Assembly (NCBI GenBank): GCA_034008185.1 | Contig: CM067087.1 | Location: 46,296,090 to 46,360,089 of the forward strand | Direction of reading: 5' to 3' | Origin: Gorsachius magnificus | Taxonomy: Eukaryota; Chordata; Aves; Pelecaniformes; Ardeidae | Length of the DNA stretch: 64,000 nt | Program-made: the position numbers and the translations under genes | In this document: one piece after another, positions 34,584 through 47,900 of the stretch | Layout of the letters: each line of letters opens with the position of its first letter | Numbering within the stretch: the stretch's first letter is position 1 | The notes under the pieces: generated by a model | The model's input: the letters and a program-made list of their open reading frames with translations, nothing else | What the model was told of the DNA's origin: nothing | The model's database searches: none

Positions 34584-36590
34584 CAGAGGTTAGGTGTGAA
34601 TGTAAAAGACATCCAGAATTAAAGAGATGGCCTCGGGGGCTGGAGAGGAAAGCCATTCACTATTTAGGGCTAAATGATGCCAATTTGGGCCCTGACTGAT
34701 GAGCTCTAGTGGTGACAATTATCAATGTCGCTCCTGAGAGAGACGTCCACCGTCCCTCTCCTCCACCGAGGTGGCAGAACAAGACGTGTGTCCCCACGAG
34801 TCGCCCCAGTTCCCAACCTCGTGCCCATTAACCCACCAGTGCAATAGATTTGTGTGCAGATGCTGGACTGTAAACTCACCCAGCTGCAGTCCGTGCAAAC
34901 GCTGCCTTGTCATGACTTTCCTGCGGGGACTGTAGTCTCTTGCTGAGGGGCCCAAAACGCGTTCTGGTAAGCAATAATATTCTGAGCCACTTCACCTCTC
35001 TGGTCACCAAACGTGAGTCAGTTTTCCCTCTTAGAAGAGACCAGGGGGGGATTGCCTTTCCAAGCATATGGTGACAAAGCATGGTACCGAACCTTCCTAA
35101 AAAATCTGTGATAAGGCTTGATTAGAAGGAAATAAGAAAAAAAAAATAATTCAGAAGTGTCATGAACTACAGCGAATTTTGTTCTTGCTTAAGGGCAGGG
35201 AGGAAAGCCCAGCTGAAGCTTGGCTGTTTTGCTGGGCTGATAAGGCTGAGTGCAGATATCAGGGGAAGGCTCTGTGTGTGATGGAAACATATATGCAATT
35301 CCCAAGAAAGATCCACAAAAGCAGATGATATTTAAAAACGCCAGGAGAAAGATAACTGCAGTTGTACTTTTTCATTACAAACAGGATTCTAACATTTAAA
35401 GTATCCCTGCCATAGTCTTCAACAGAAGATCAAAACACTATCATTTTAACATCAAAAAGCATATTCTCATTTTTTTTCGATGAAAAACACCCCTTGCTGT
35501 GTCTTTTTTTTTTTTTTTTTTTTTTTTCCTTTTCCCAAAGACTAAGGCATTCAGACTCTAGGGTGGAGGCTGTTTATGTCTCTTCTTTTCAAAAGATGTT
35601 TGACAGCTGATCCCGGGAGAGGGTCTCTCAGTCTTTAAAATTTTATTAAGCTGCAATATTTGGAATTTTGAGGCTAGATGTTAGCCTTTGAGGGAGAGTA
35701 TTCAATGCCATGAATCTTTTAAGCTGCAGTGCTGCAAAAGATGATTTCAGCAATTTGCCATGGACCATTTGTCAAAGAGACAATGAGGCATTTGTGAGCA
35801 ATATATGGGGGGAATAAGCTTCAATTTTTTTCATATAGCAACGTTGGAAGAAACACTGTTATGTCTATGTGGTTTACACGGTACTTAAAATAGCTCAGGC
35901 AGCCTCCAAGGGAGTATAAAGCCAATTTTTAAAATATAAATCTCAATTTCAGGTCAAACCGGACAAAGAAAACAAAGCAACTTAGGAAAACCTCTCACAA
36001 TTTTTTTTATCTGAATTTGTAAGCTGATCGTTGTAGGTGAAAGCCAGGCTCAATGTGGGGCTGCTTAAAGGAATTCATTCTAGCCCACCTGGTACACAAG
36101 CGTTGGCTTTTAGTGTCTTTGCAGTGTTTTCCATAAGGTCAGATGCTGTTACTGTTGCTAAGATTATGAGGACTTTTTAATGTCGATTTTCAGCATAAAG
36201 TCTATATGAACATGGATAAGCAGAAAAGGAGGGAGAAAAGAATCCAAGCTAAAGTTATTGTAAACCATCTGTACTGCTGTGAAACCTGCCCAAATTTTTC
36301 CACCATGGGACTGACCAAAATACCTTTTACTAAATGGAGATTTATATACGAGTATAAGTATACAGTAGGGTGAGAGTTATCCGGGTTAGGAAGGCTTGGG
36401 TGGAAAAGAGTCTAATAGACTCCTGTAAAATCTGAATTTTTTTGCAGGCTTACTGACTGGTACATACTGTGCAGGTGCTTCATATCAATCTCAATGCTTA
36501 ATTTATATTCCAGTGACACACATTTATTCACTATGATTTTCAAGATCTAAGCCATGATGACTGTTTTAATGATGTAAACGACATCCAGAT
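34584..36590. other. Non-coding unique sequence, no gene seen
   Basis: Short antisense frames of 68-77 codons (34722-35082, minus) have no domain. A T24 run lies at 35504-35527. The rest is unique AT-rich DNA. Confidence 0.55.
35504..35527. repeat. Poly(T) run, T24
   Basis: Twenty-four T residues after GTGTC, in unique sequence. It is equivalent to a poly(A) tract on the minus strand. No CR1 is adjacent. Confidence 0.95.
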
Positions 36591-36615
36591 CTATTCTATT
36601 CCATTCTATTCTATT
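36591..36615. repeat. (CTATT)n microsatellite, five units
   Basis: CTATT repeats with one substituted unit (CCATT in the middle). It is a short pentanucleotide microsatellite and a potential length-variable marker. Confidence 0.85.
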
Positions 36616-39459
36616 CGAAAATTCTGCAAATAAGGTTGTTAGGATCCATGGAAAAAAGTTTAAATCGCTTTGTGTTCTCATTCTGTTCACCAGTGAAGTA
36701 AAGTACTGTATGGTGCAGCAGCATCACAGCCTGCAGATGAAACTGGAAAATGAAGTTAGCAGCAGCTTTCCCCTTCTTCGGGGAAGACCTGTGGTGGTAA
36801 ATATAGTGCCAGTAGAGGAAAAACCGTAACGTTAACGTCTCTCGTAATAATGACTTTCTCATTCATCGCTGCAGTAAGCCAACTGTTCTCCCCCTTGGTG
36901 TCACAGCAGTAGGGAAATTTCAGCTACAAGGATCCACAACATCTTTAGCTACTTTCTGTCTTTGAACAGACCCAAATGACATAATGATAGTGCCTGGTGC
37001 TGAGGAGTGGAAGTTTCAGCATCCATCTGCCCTACCTCCTTCACCGGTAGTCTCTGTCATTACAAGGCACTCAGTTTAAGGATCTAGACTGAACAATTCC
37101 TTGTTAAGGCTGAAGTGAAGTTCTGAAAAAGAAATTATTGGAATTAGAGTAAATTTATTTTCCTTACAGATAAGTATTTAAAAACTAAGCTATTGCAAGA
37201 CAGGTGGTAGGATTGCTCCTGCCTCCTTTGAAAGTGGAGAAAAGGCACAAGCATGTCTTTACATCTCAAAGCTGCCCAGTAAGCCCAGCAGAATATCGTG
37301 CTGTAAGGGCTATACATACATCACTGCGGAGAAGATTGTCCTGAGCTGTTTTAATTCCACTGTATTTTCAGCTCCTTTAAATGTTACAAATACACGTACA
37401 TCCTCTTGCAACCTGAATTTCGATTGCAGTTTATTTTCCAGTGTTTTTTTAATTATGCCAGAGACAGTGAACGTGTTTGTTATTTTATGTCAACATGCCC
37501 CATATGATACTTGTGTGAAAAGTCTGCCAAATTCATCTTTTAATTTACTGTTTTGATTCTTTTCTATGTCTGCGGGGTCCAAATAGAAGGCGCATGGGCA
37601 ATATCTTCCAGTTAGGAATACGTACTTCATAGAAAGGAGGGGAGGTACTAACTCATATCAGCTTCCACCTGGAAATGTCACTCTTGTATTTCAAGAACTA
37701 GAATGAAGCACATTGCCAGAGTAGGCAACCAGACAGTTCAGAAATCTCTTTCAACTTTTGAATATTCAGCTTGAAGAAACTCATTTTCCATATGTGTTTA
37801 GCAGTCTCTGCTCCACTCAAAGTTACTAATTAAATTGTCATTAACTTCAAAAATCTAGCAGAATTCCTTCAGTGATGGACAAAGAGAAATCAAAGGATTC
37901 AAAATGCAACTTTTGAAAAATTAGGCCTATAAAGATAAATAAATAGATTATCCAGTTTCATTTTGAAATAAGTTTTCAGCTTTCAGTTATTATTTTGCTG
38001 CTAAATTCCTAAAAATCTGCCAGGTTTGCTGCTGACCCTGCTTGCGTGAACCCTGCTCCCAGTCAAGCAGGACGTGCATCCATTCCCCTTGAACGCTTGC
38101 CCTTTACAGTGGGAACGGTGAGCAGTAGTCACAAATTAAAGGTCCAAACCCAGGCTTGGAGGCCGTGCGTGCAGGACATGGGCTGACATGTTACTGCCTG
38201 GCACCACTCCACTTTTGCGTAGCGCTAATTGAATCCTCAGCAGGAATTCCCCGCAGTACCATCCCCTGGGAAGCTTTTCGGGATGCTGAGCCAGAGCCGG
38301 CACTAACATGAAATCAGAGCTCCAGCTTCACGCTGTCTACTGCCAAGCATCGCCGTGGGAGGGCGGTGGATTTCTGCCGCGGTATGAAAGTCAGCTTCGT
38401 GACAGGAGCCAAGTAACTGAACAAAGAGGAAAGCTAGTTGAAGACTATCAGACCATCTGAAAGCTCTGTGTGTGTGTGTGTTTGTAATAAAAAGAGATAG
38501 CAGCGGGAGACAAATGACCTATTAATCTGTGTAAAACGAGGGCCAGGGTTTATAAAGACCCTGCACCATTTGTAAATTCAGATGTAGGAGTTCCCAATGA
38601 GCCCTGCAATCTGCTTACGATGCAGAAGTGAGAAACAGCTAGGGCTCTTTGAGGTCCTTTCAGTACGTTCATAAGGAAGGATAAGTGTCTGTATGTCTCT
38701 TCCCCAGGATTTGTTGATAAAACCGAAATCAAAACTTGTCACTAAGTCTTGAATTACATTTGATGTGTTCCTAGTGAACTTTCCTGGTTCCCATTTGTTT
38801 GAGACAGGCTCCCGAGGCTAATAGGAGACTTTCAGAAACCTGGAATCTGCTCATTTAGACTCAGATGTGAGCTTTCTTCACATTTAGGAAAAGCGAGTTA
38901 GAAAATATTACGTGCACATCATGTTTTGTGCCATATCAATCCCTCGTGCCTAATTACTGAAGACATTTTATGCAAGGATGGAGCCTTTCACTTTTTTAGA
39001 GTTCATCCACTTGTGCTGCTTTTCCGTGGTGTGAAATCAGTCTCTAGCAGCAAAAACCATGCCCATTATTTTTATCATGTGTTGCTGAACACTTGAATGT
39101 TTGTCCGTGTTTTTAGTATCTCTACAGAATCAGTATTATTTTGCTTGTTTTCCGTTTGGAATGATTGTGTCTTGTTATACCAGTTCCAGGTGCATTATTC
39201 AGTAACCAAAGTAATGAAGACCATAGAAACATCTGGATAACATTATCCTCCCCTGTCACCTCTGTTATGTCTCGTTCCCATTAATCCACCCGTCGCGATG
39301 TCAGTTCTCTGTTTGCACCATCTCTTTTCTTCTCAAGTCCCTCATTACAGCTGCTTCTTCAACACCTTCCTTTCTGCTATTTGAAGATATTTGGGCACAG
39401 CCCCATAACATAATGATTCTTTGGTCTCCTACTCTGAGATGCAGGCCATTGAAATGGGA
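36616..39459. other. Non-coding unique sequence, no gene seen
   Basis: Unique AT-rich DNA with a more CpG-bearing stretch around 38030-38400. Frames are at most 83 codons (36611-36862, minus) and show no domain. A (TG)7 run lies at 38467-38480. Confidence 0.55.
38467..38480. repeat. (TG)7 microsatellite
   Basis: Seven TG units. Short and probably stable. Confidence 0.85.
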
Positions 39460-39803
39460 TGTACAAATGTACAAATATCTCAAGGGTGGATGTCACGAGG
39501 ACGGAGCCAGACTCTTCTCAATGGTGCCCAACGACAGGACAAGGGACAATGGGTGCAAACTGAAGCAGAAGAGGTTCCACTTGAAAGTGAGGAAGAACTT
39601 CTTGACTTCGAGGGTGACTGAGCCCTGGCACAGGCTGCCCAGGGGGGCTGTGGAGTCTCCTTCTCTGGAGATATTCAAAGCTCGCCTGGACAATGTCCCG
39701 TGCAACATGCTCTATGAGAACCTGCTTTAGCAGGAGGGTTGGACTAGATGATCTCCAGAGGTCCCTTCCAACCCTTGCCATTCTGGGATTCTGTAATTCT
39801 GTG
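39460..39803 (+). mobile_element. CR1 LINE 3' fragment with intact ORF2 end
   Basis: It contains the end of CR1 ORF2 and the 3' UTR words GGGTTGGACTAGATGATCTC and CAGAGGTCCCTTCCAACCC, with the tail ATTCTGGGATTCTGTAATTC TGTGA. It is 5'-truncated just upstream of the YKYLKGG codons. It is of the same type as the copy at 19001 but lacks that copy's 34-bp deletion. Confidence 0.95.
39467..39730 (+). pseudogene. CR1 ORF2 C-terminal fragment with natural stop
   Basis: An open frame of 87 codons reads [20 protein letters not shown], later KNFLTSRVTEPWHRLPRGAV and ESPSLEIFKARLD, and ends in TAG just before the 3' UTR. This is the extreme C-terminus of CR1 reverse transcriptase. All catalytic regions are missing, so it is a dead fragment. 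Confidence 0.9.
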
Positions 39804-42304
39804 ATGTCCTTTTAAATGGAGAGCTTTTTCTTGCGTTCACGGGACTCCAGTAACATGAAATGTTGGCTCATAGCAGCCTGTTTCTGGGCCTGTGCTTCAG
39901 ATCGCTTCTTACCAAAATACATAAGTTCAAACCTTACCAAACAGATCTGTGTCCCAGACTCCATGCTTCCAAAAGTACTCTCGTGAGGTATCAAATAATC
40001 ATCTGTTATAAAGGGGCACTCTTACACACACTGTACCAATATATCACTGCAGCCTCGTTGCTTAGTTGATGTAATACATCATCGTAACAGCGTCAGACAA
40101 GAAACAATGCGCGTTGAGCAGCCTTCTATCACGCGTGTTATTAAAATGAGATTTTTGAGATGGCAGTGATACGATGGAAAATATTTATGGTCAGTTCTCT
40201 ATATATCATCGAAATCATTATTAATGCTGATGGTGATGTCATTTATTGCAATCTAAGAAACAATAATTCAGGTTCCAGCCCAATTTCTTGAGAGATACTC
40301 TATTTTTCCCCAGCTCATTTTGTTGTTTTTTATTTATTTAGTGCTACTATTGTATTTTATTTTTTCAGCCAAGTCTTACAAGCAAAATAGTAAAAAAAAG
40401 AGTGTTTTTTTATATGTACAACTGCAGCATTAGATTATTTTTTCTTTTCAAACTTGAGTTTAAAGTTGTATCAAAGGAAACTTTTTGTTTGGGTTGCTAA
40501 AGAAACAAGGCTTAAGTGATTACGCTGTCTGCTGTTTTTACTGTACCACCTCCTGCCCGGTTTCCCATGCTAGTAGCTTGTTAAGCTGTTGGCCAATTTC
40601 AAGCAAAATATGCCTGAAAGTTAAAGATCCAAAAACGCGCTACGTGCTTCGTGAGTGAGAAGCCAGGTAGAGGAGGAAGATACAGCTTAATGCCCTAACT
40701 GAAGGAAAAATTACCACGTGAATTTGCTACTGGAGAGCAAAGGTCATAGGACAGCAGGTTTCATAACTCCTGCAGCTCGTGGCAATACTTTTGAAGTGGA
40801 ACCATAAGAGAAGAGTTCCTCACTTGGCATTTATGGGCAAACCCTGAGTGTAGCGTCCACACCTATTAATTTTACAGCTTTTAGCTTCCCGCTAAAGGTT
40901 CATTCAAAGCACTTGCTTTGAATCCTCATTGCATCATTGATTACCAAAACACCAATACATGGGGTTCATGGAACTTTCTGTCTATCGCAATAAATCACTA
41001 AATTACTCTTTTGAAATTGCTTTTAATTAAGAAGTTTACATATAGTAGCTGTCACTTAACATGCTGTTCCCTTTCAATATTTTGACCTGGATCAGCAGTT
41101 CAAAGATGATCTTTTTCGTCATGTACAACGTCAGTTTGGGTGGTTTTGAGCTTTCCGGTGGAATGGTATTTTTCTTTTCTGGCAGTAAATTTGGACAGAG
41201 CTTTCATTTGGATCTGGTGTTCAAAGTTTCATACTCCAAGAAGGTTTTTATAATTATAATTATTATTATTGTCCTGTTATCTTTAATATATCTTGCCTGA
41301 GAGATGTGGGAAAATAATTTTTGAACACTTCCAAAACAAAAGCAAGGTATAGATGCACGTTTTTCTCCCTGTTGTATTTTTTTAAGAGTTGATCACAAAA
41401 CAACTGTGTTAAAAGTGGAGAAAAATGGAAGAAAATGTTTTAGATCTAAAAGAACGAAAATGGAAATGAAGGTACCGTCTCTATACTGAGCATGCAGTGA
41501 CCTGGGTGGTCTAATCTCCATGGGACGTAGCAGGTTTTTATAGATTGGTATTTACCATTGCCGGGGTAGCAGTGGTAAATCACATCATATCTACAAGTCC
41601 AGAACTATGCGTAGTGGCTTCATGATGTGCTCTGTTCTTAAAAAGGAATTTATTTGCATTTTAGTAGTTTATTTTAGTTAAGGCTTCAGAAGGAACTTAA
41701 AAAAACCCAACAATCCACAAGCCTCTTAATTGCACTCAATAAATGACTCCTTCATCCGGCATTAATTCATACATAGTATATCAACCTCTAATTTCTGTTT
41801 GATTTTAGTTATAATACTCCTTGGGCTTATTTCCTCACATTTTAAAAGTGACAGTTGCATTAACTTAATAACCTTTACAGAATAAATGAGAGAATAAAAG
41901 AGAAAGCAGCAATGCCTTTAATAAATGTTGTTCATAAAATACAATTGTTACAGGATACTCAATTAGAAATATTGTGTGGTCAAAAGAAGAATAGAAACGA
42001 ATGAGACAGATAATGTTTCCTTGCTGGTAGCAACATCTTGAATGCTCGCAGTAATTGTAATAATTCTTGTTATAACCACCTGGACGTGCTGCATGCTTTG
42101 TAGCAATGTTTGTCCTTTGCCTAACTTACAAATTCAGAAACTGGTGAATGCGTTGCAAATATAATGTGTAGGGTTTTGCTGTTAGGACTATATTCACTAG
42201 GGGAGTGAGAAGATGTAGCTATGAACTTTACGGTCCTTTCCCAATATCTTGGCCGTTCTACACGGACAGGAAAGTTCTTTAGAAAGATAATGATCTGGAG
42301 ATTA
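39804..42304. other. Non-coding unique sequence, no gene seen
   Basis: AT-rich unique DNA with an ATT-rich stretch at 41250-41270. Frames are at most 79 codons and show no domain. Confidence 0.55.
41250..41270. repeat. Short (ATT)n-like microsatellite
   Basis: Imperfect TAATTATAATTATTATTATT sequence. Its translation gives the run of Ile residues in a chance 79-codon frame. Confidence 0.75.
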
Positions 42305-45300
42305 TTTTTTTTTTTCAGGAACCAGTGCAGAAGCCTGGTTTATTTGCCAGGTAATATTCAGGTTTCATAGTGGTTTGGGCATAGAGTATGTGTTACTTTC
42401 ACAAATGGGCTTTCTAGGTGGGTATTTCTCAATGAGATTAAATGAAGACATTGAATGAGGAGAAGAGCATTTAGTATTTGGGAGAAGAGCAATGACAACG
42501 ATGAAATAGCAAAAGGAAAAGAAATGCTGACCAGAGAGGGACTTGATAAACGAGAGCTTGGGATCAGCACAACATTTGACAAGAGAATTGGGAAGGAATC
42601 AAAATATAGTTTTACGGAGTTCTTGTTTAGTTGCTGAGGCGCAGCATTTTGAATGTATATTCCTGCATGCATTTTTTTTCCTCTTTATTTCTGCGTGTGT
42701 GGATTTGCTCATTCCATCAGATAAATCTGCTTGTATAGAATAAATGGTAGATAATCTCTGTGGGAACTGCTATTAGCAAACTCTGTTGGGGGATCATACT
42801 TAATTGTAACAAATGAAATAAAACTGGCATAAAAGACAGCAATCAAAGTAAATACTCTTTTAAGTGAAGGATCACCTCTACTAGGTGTTGGTTTTAATTG
42901 GTTCTTTGGGAGATTTCTTTATCAATTACAAATTTATTCATATTTAAATGCTTCCATTCACTGCTGAGTTGGCCCAGAACTTGAAGGACAGCAATATCGT
43001 GTTCTTAGAAGTGTCGCTGACTGTGCTAATGATTAGAGTATATCATGAGCCATCCTGATCTTTACTGCTTTGTAAAATTTGTAGTCCAGGTATTTAGTAT
43101 CGCTTGACTCAACTGTGTGGAAGAAACATAAAGAAAAATATCTCCAGTTCAGCATTTTGTTAAAGGGAAGTGTCAAGAGAAGAGAAAGATTTACATTACT
43201 GAATTGAACTCTTCCCCCAGCTTAATGACTAGGCGTAAAACACAAAAAGACCAAAGAGAAGATGTAATTAAACAGTAATAAAATGTATAAATGAATTTCC
43301 AGAGAAGCTAGTTTTCATGTTGTAGGTCTAGCCACTGATTACAATGAAATTCTGAAAAATTAATCTTGTAAACAAATCCCGATGACTACAGATACAGGGA
43401 TTGAATAGGGGAGCATCACATCTACCTCCTTTCCCCTCTTTTTAATCTGAAAGATTTGAAAAATCAAAGATGCTTCCCCTTTGTCGCGTTATAGTCTATG
43501 ATCTGAACCAGGGAGAAGTATGAACCGCTGCACACAGGCAGTTCCATTCGTGCTTCCGGAAGGTGCATTGTTCTCCATAGACCATGAAATAGAAATAAAT
43601 TTATTTAGCTGAGAGGTTCAAATAGAAATGCCAGCCAATATTAGTAAAGTAAATCTAAGCGAAGATAGATTTTGTTCAGAAGTAGCTTATGAAAGAAAAA
43701 ACAAACCACCTACAGCAAGAAGTACTGAATAAAAGGAAATATTGATGCCTCGATGTAAGAGCAAAGTGTCTTAAAAATCAAACAACAGACAGCATAGTGC
43801 ATTTTTAGGATCTCGGTCTTCTACTCAGGTTGAAGAGGAAGCGCTGTTACAGCAGTCTTGGATAGCTCAGATCCGTGTGCTCTTGCACAGCAACTGGGAC
43901 TGGAAAATCCTGCCGTGAGATAACAGAGCCGGCATGGACTGCAGTAGTTTACAATGTTGGCTTCTCATATATGTGGTCAGAATAAAGTGTAGGAAAAAGG
44001 CACTTTGATTAAAGAAAGGACTTGCACTTAGAATTCTTTAATCAATGGGAATGTAAATATTCTAAGAGTTTCAACTAAAAAAAAAATAAATAATCTAGCT
44101 GTGGAAAAAGAGAAAATACTTTATTTGTCAAAAGAAAGTGTAGTCATAACTGAAGAAGACCTGTTCGTTTTCAAGGAGGATCAGTGACTCCCTTGATGTG
44201 CTCTGAGAGTACCCAGCCTCTGACAGATGATAAAGGAGAGGGGATTTCTCCTTACTTAATTTTGTTGAAAAAGCAATTAATAATGAGCACTGCAGACGGT
44301 TCAATTCAGAGCAGGGGCTCTGAACAGCGGTGTGTGACTGAGGCTAGTCCACTCCAGATTTATTTTACATGTTCCCTCTGTTTTCCTTTAGAAGGTGGTT
44401 AGGAGTGAAGAAATGAAATATGCCACTGGCAAATAATTGGGATACATTGGGCCTGAGGCCCTAATAGTGTATCTTTACATTATAAAGCAAAACTATATGA
44501 TAACCATAGTGGTAAACCAGGATAGAGCATACCCATATTACCGTACTTGCAATGTCCGCTGCATTTGCACGGCTGACTAGTGTAGGATTAAACATCAAAA
44601 TGAAAAGGCATTTGGAAAGAAAGTAATTTTCCATTGTTTCCCTACATTTATTTTACAAAATATTACTACTCTACAACAGCCAAAAATTGTGTTTATGGAA
44701 GCCCCTATTTATTTCCAGATATGGGACCTCATTGCACTAATAGTATAGATTTATGTAAATGTATTTTCTATAAATGTCTAATATCTATAAGTAGTTTAGT
44801 CTCTATGTCCCTAATGTAATATATCAAACAATAACTTATTTGTCAAAGAGAGACAGTTCATTAGTATTCAGCAATCATTTGGACAGAATAAAACAGCAAC
44901 AGTATAAAAATTGATGTTGCGAAACTTAACAAATGAGGGAATAAGGAAAGTGTGATTCAGGAAATTGCAGGCCTGCCCTCAAGGGCCATTTTTAGGTCAC
45001 TTGTCTGCATTTTAATATCACATTTGTTTTAGAGAGAGTCTCCGAGTTATTAGGTTGGGAGGGAAGCCAATTTGCAACCATGACATCGATATCCAGGGGG
45101 TTCAATAAATGGGAACATAACAACACTTGGGACAGAGTCAGGGTGAAAAGGTGTTACACCGCCAACTGTGGTATTGTAACTCAGTTTTGCAATTAAATTA
45201 CTGAATAGCATAAACCTTAACTTTTAATGTGTTTAAACACTAGGAAATTCATTCTTGAAACCTCTTAGCTTTGACAAGGAAAGAAGTAGGTACATGGGTT

Positions 45301-45400
45301 ATATGACTTAAATTGTGATACTTCTTGCCTTCCCTTTAAAATTCAGTTACTGCATAGATACATGCAGATGCGTTTTGTCTACCTGTGCGCACGTTTGATA
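42305..45400. other. Non-coding unique sequence, no gene seen
   Basis: It starts with a T11 run that ends in CAG. A 104-codon minus-strand frame (42358-42672) is Ser/Leu/Ile-rich because the plus strand is purine-rich. Plus-strand frames overlap it, so it is treated as chance. Nothing else was recognised. Confidence 0.55.
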
Positions 45401-45456
45401 AGATCATGGAATCGTTTAGGTTGGAAAAGACCTTTAAGATCATCAAGTCCAACCGT
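45401..45456 (-). mobile_element. CR1 LINE, 56-bp 3' tip only
   Basis: The plus strand reads AGATCATGGAATCGTTTAGG and then TTGGAAAAGACCTTTAAGAT CATCAAGTCCAACC, the reverse complement of the CR1 3' end. Homology stops abruptly after CCAACC. This extreme truncation is common for CR1. Confidence 0.88.
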
Positions 45457-47026
45457 GAAGATGCCAGTTTTATGTGAGCCATTCTGCACAGATATTAGAC
45501 GTCTGTAGTCCTTGGTTTCTTGCCTGCTGTTTTGCTGCTTCTCAAACTAGCAATTTCTTTTCTTCTCACATGCGTGGGTCTGCCTTGCGCTGGTGTGCAT
45601 CATCCAAATTGTAGAGATACGGGGGTTTTACTGACTTAGTTAAAAGCGGCGTTTACAAGGGAGTTTTCAAAATATCTGAAAGTACCTTGTCTCTCACCGC
45701 TGCTGTAAGGGTTGCTGGAATGTGAATCTCTTTTATGTGAAGAGTTTGAAGGACGTTGTGTATGGCCTTTAAATACCTCGCTAGGCAAAGATGCGCTTTC
45801 TTCTCTGACTCACAGAAAATGTCAGCAGCAGATTTTGTGAATCTGTGCATATTTCTACATATTGTTCACCTCGGGTCAGGGAACCGCACTGGAGGAGTAC
45901 TCTTGCTTTGGCTGTTCTGGCTGCCAGCATTGTATATTGAAAAGAAATGGGTATATTCTAAAAGAATCCATTGTTTTTGACATGCCATTTGTGCACATTT
46001 TACTATTAATTGGGGTTTTGACCTGCAAATAACGGAACCAGGTAGACAGATACCTAGGTACGGAGGAGTAGTTTTCCTATATGCTTGATCCAGATGTGCC
46101 TCGTGCCAGGCTTATTCATGAGGATGTGCCTGTTCATTTGATTCAATATTCTGTGCTCCTGTTATTTTCCTCCTAGAAGCACTGTAACCTCCATTCATCA
46201 AGTCTAAGATTAGCCATCTACGGCTTTTCCAAAAATACCAAGAGCTACACAGTTTCTGTTGAATCAGAATTAGAATAAAATCTTCTTATAATGCTTTCTC
46301 TTTTATATTCAGCACCCTCATTTCCATCTTTCACAGCTAAATTGGGTTATTTAGATTACTGCAAGGTCTGAACCAACTCAGATGAACAAAATTGTCTACA
46401 GAGCCTATTTACATTTCTTTAATGAAACACTGTGTTGGCCTTGTATTAAAAATATTTTTAAAAAAAAAAAACAACAAAAACCTGAATGTGATAAGCATAA
46501 AACTACTGTGAAGTAAAGATAAGCTTAAAACTGAAGCTAGTTTTTGAAGAAAAGAAAAAAAAAGATTATCATTTCAGAGCTTGATGCGAGTGACAGTTAA
46601 TTAAACGACATTTTGCAGTGGTCACTTAAGATAAAACTCAGAACAGTTCCACCGTGGCATTTGGAATACTTATTCTGACCACTGCAAATTACCTTCACTG
46701 ACTCAACCGCAGCTGTGATGAACATAAACGTTTGTAAACACCAGGCTTGTTTGAAAAAGTAGCAAATATATGTGCACCTGGAATCCCATATCTGACGTGT
46801 GTGCCCATAAGGAAGCTGTGGTGCAAACCGGCCCCTTCCCATGAACTGCTGGGGTAGCAGGAGCCGCAGGGTGGTGGCAGCTCTGCCGCTCGGGCATCTC
46901 AAGTTGCCAGGAGGAGGGCATCAGGTACCTGGTGCTGCGGGAAGTGCCCGCTGATGGAGCTATCCATTTAGGATGCATCAGATCTCTTTGTTGGGTTCTC
47001 ACTGTGCAAAATAAGCTAGGATCTGA
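45457..47026. other. Non-coding unique sequence, no gene seen
   Basis: A 65-codon minus-strand frame (45653-45850) and a 74-codon plus-strand frame overlap each other. Minus-strand frames of 101 and 138 codons (46597-47119) overlap in two phases. The longer one runs through the poly(T) tract as a Lys run. None shows a domain. An A12 run lies at 46460-46471. Confidence 0.5.
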
Positions 47027-47048
47027 TTTTTTTTTTTTTTTTTTTTTT
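47027..47048. repeat. Poly(T) run, T22
   Basis: Twenty-two T residues followed by CCCC. Simple sequence with no adjacent CR1. Confidence 0.95.
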
Positions 47049-47540
47049 CCCCACAACTGTGGAAGTGGAGCCCAGATCTGAATCAACAGTATTTCATTGG
47101 CTGGTAGATGGTAGCCCAAATACGGCCCTTTGATTTTGTCTTCAGTGACAATAACTTCCTTGCCATATGTGGAACACGTACAGAATGGATTTAAATGAGG
47201 CTGTCATTCTTTTCCATAAGAAATTAATTTTGTCTGTCTGTTCATGAAGAAGGAAATCCTACAGCTCAGGCTTTAAGTCTGTGTTTTTCCAACCTCTGCT
47301 CTCATGATGAAAAAGATGTACCTGCCCAGTCAATCTCTAAATCCAGGGAAAATTTTAATTTGATTTAGTCCGTCTAATTATGCAGTAATTGACAGAGTAG
47401 GAGGTTTCTGAAATTGTGAGTGTGTGACATGAAAATATTTGATATGTGAAAAATAACCTGCCATTTACAAGGTAGTTTCAAACCCAGACGGTGCAGAACA
47501 GATGCTGTATAGTGATACTCTTCTCAAAATGTCATCTCTC
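47049..47540. other. Non-coding spacer, nothing recognised
   Basis: About 490 bases of unique sequence without an open frame of note or a repeat. Confidence 0.5.
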
Positions 47541-47900
47541 TGCTGTCACGCTCGCCGCGCTGCTTTGGTGAGCAAACGAGAAGCGCTACAAGTGCAGCTG
47601 CTGAGCAGGCAGAGACCATGCATCCACGAGACTGAAGCATTATTTATCTTTGGGTTAATACAATACTGAAAAATTAAAATCTAGCCTCGTAAATAACTGT
47701 TTGAGAGGTAATGAGTCACTCATCGGCAGTCTGCTAATGACTGGCACTGCAGCTATCAGGTGCGGGTTTACGGAAGGCCCTAGGATAGCCATGCTAATAA
47801 CAAGGGGTTTATTTATTAGAACCTGAAATGTCTCTTAAAGGCAGTGTCTGATTGAGTTGTCTGTATTATCCCTTGTTACTGTCATTTTAGAACCTCTGGG
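47541..47900. promoter_or_regulatory. Candidate conserved regulatory block
   Basis: Complex sequence with no long open frame. CpGs cluster at 47548-47585. Further on are words such as GGTAATGAGTCACTCATCGG (an AP-1-type TGAGTCA core inside a near-palindrome), CTGCTAATGACTGGC and GCTAATAACAAGG. The texture resembles known developmental enhancers. There is no direct proof of function. Confidence 0.27.

Noticed and set aside
34880..34945. Minus-strand exon-like segment with donor GTGAGT (rc of 34874-34879)
   Set aside because: The donor is good, but the possible acceptors have a short, interrupted pyrimidine tract and the peptide is not recognised.
42358..42672. 104-codon minus-strand hydrophobic frame
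   Set aside because: Composition-driven (purine-rich opposite strand), with two overlapping plus-strand frames and no domain.
45653..45850. 65-codon minus-strand frame that looks protein-like
   Set aside because: No convincing splice acceptor, and an overlapping plus-strand frame exists. Too short to support.
46703..47119. 138-codon minus-strand frame
   Set aside because: It runs through the T22 tract as a Lys run and overlaps another frame in a different phase. No domain.
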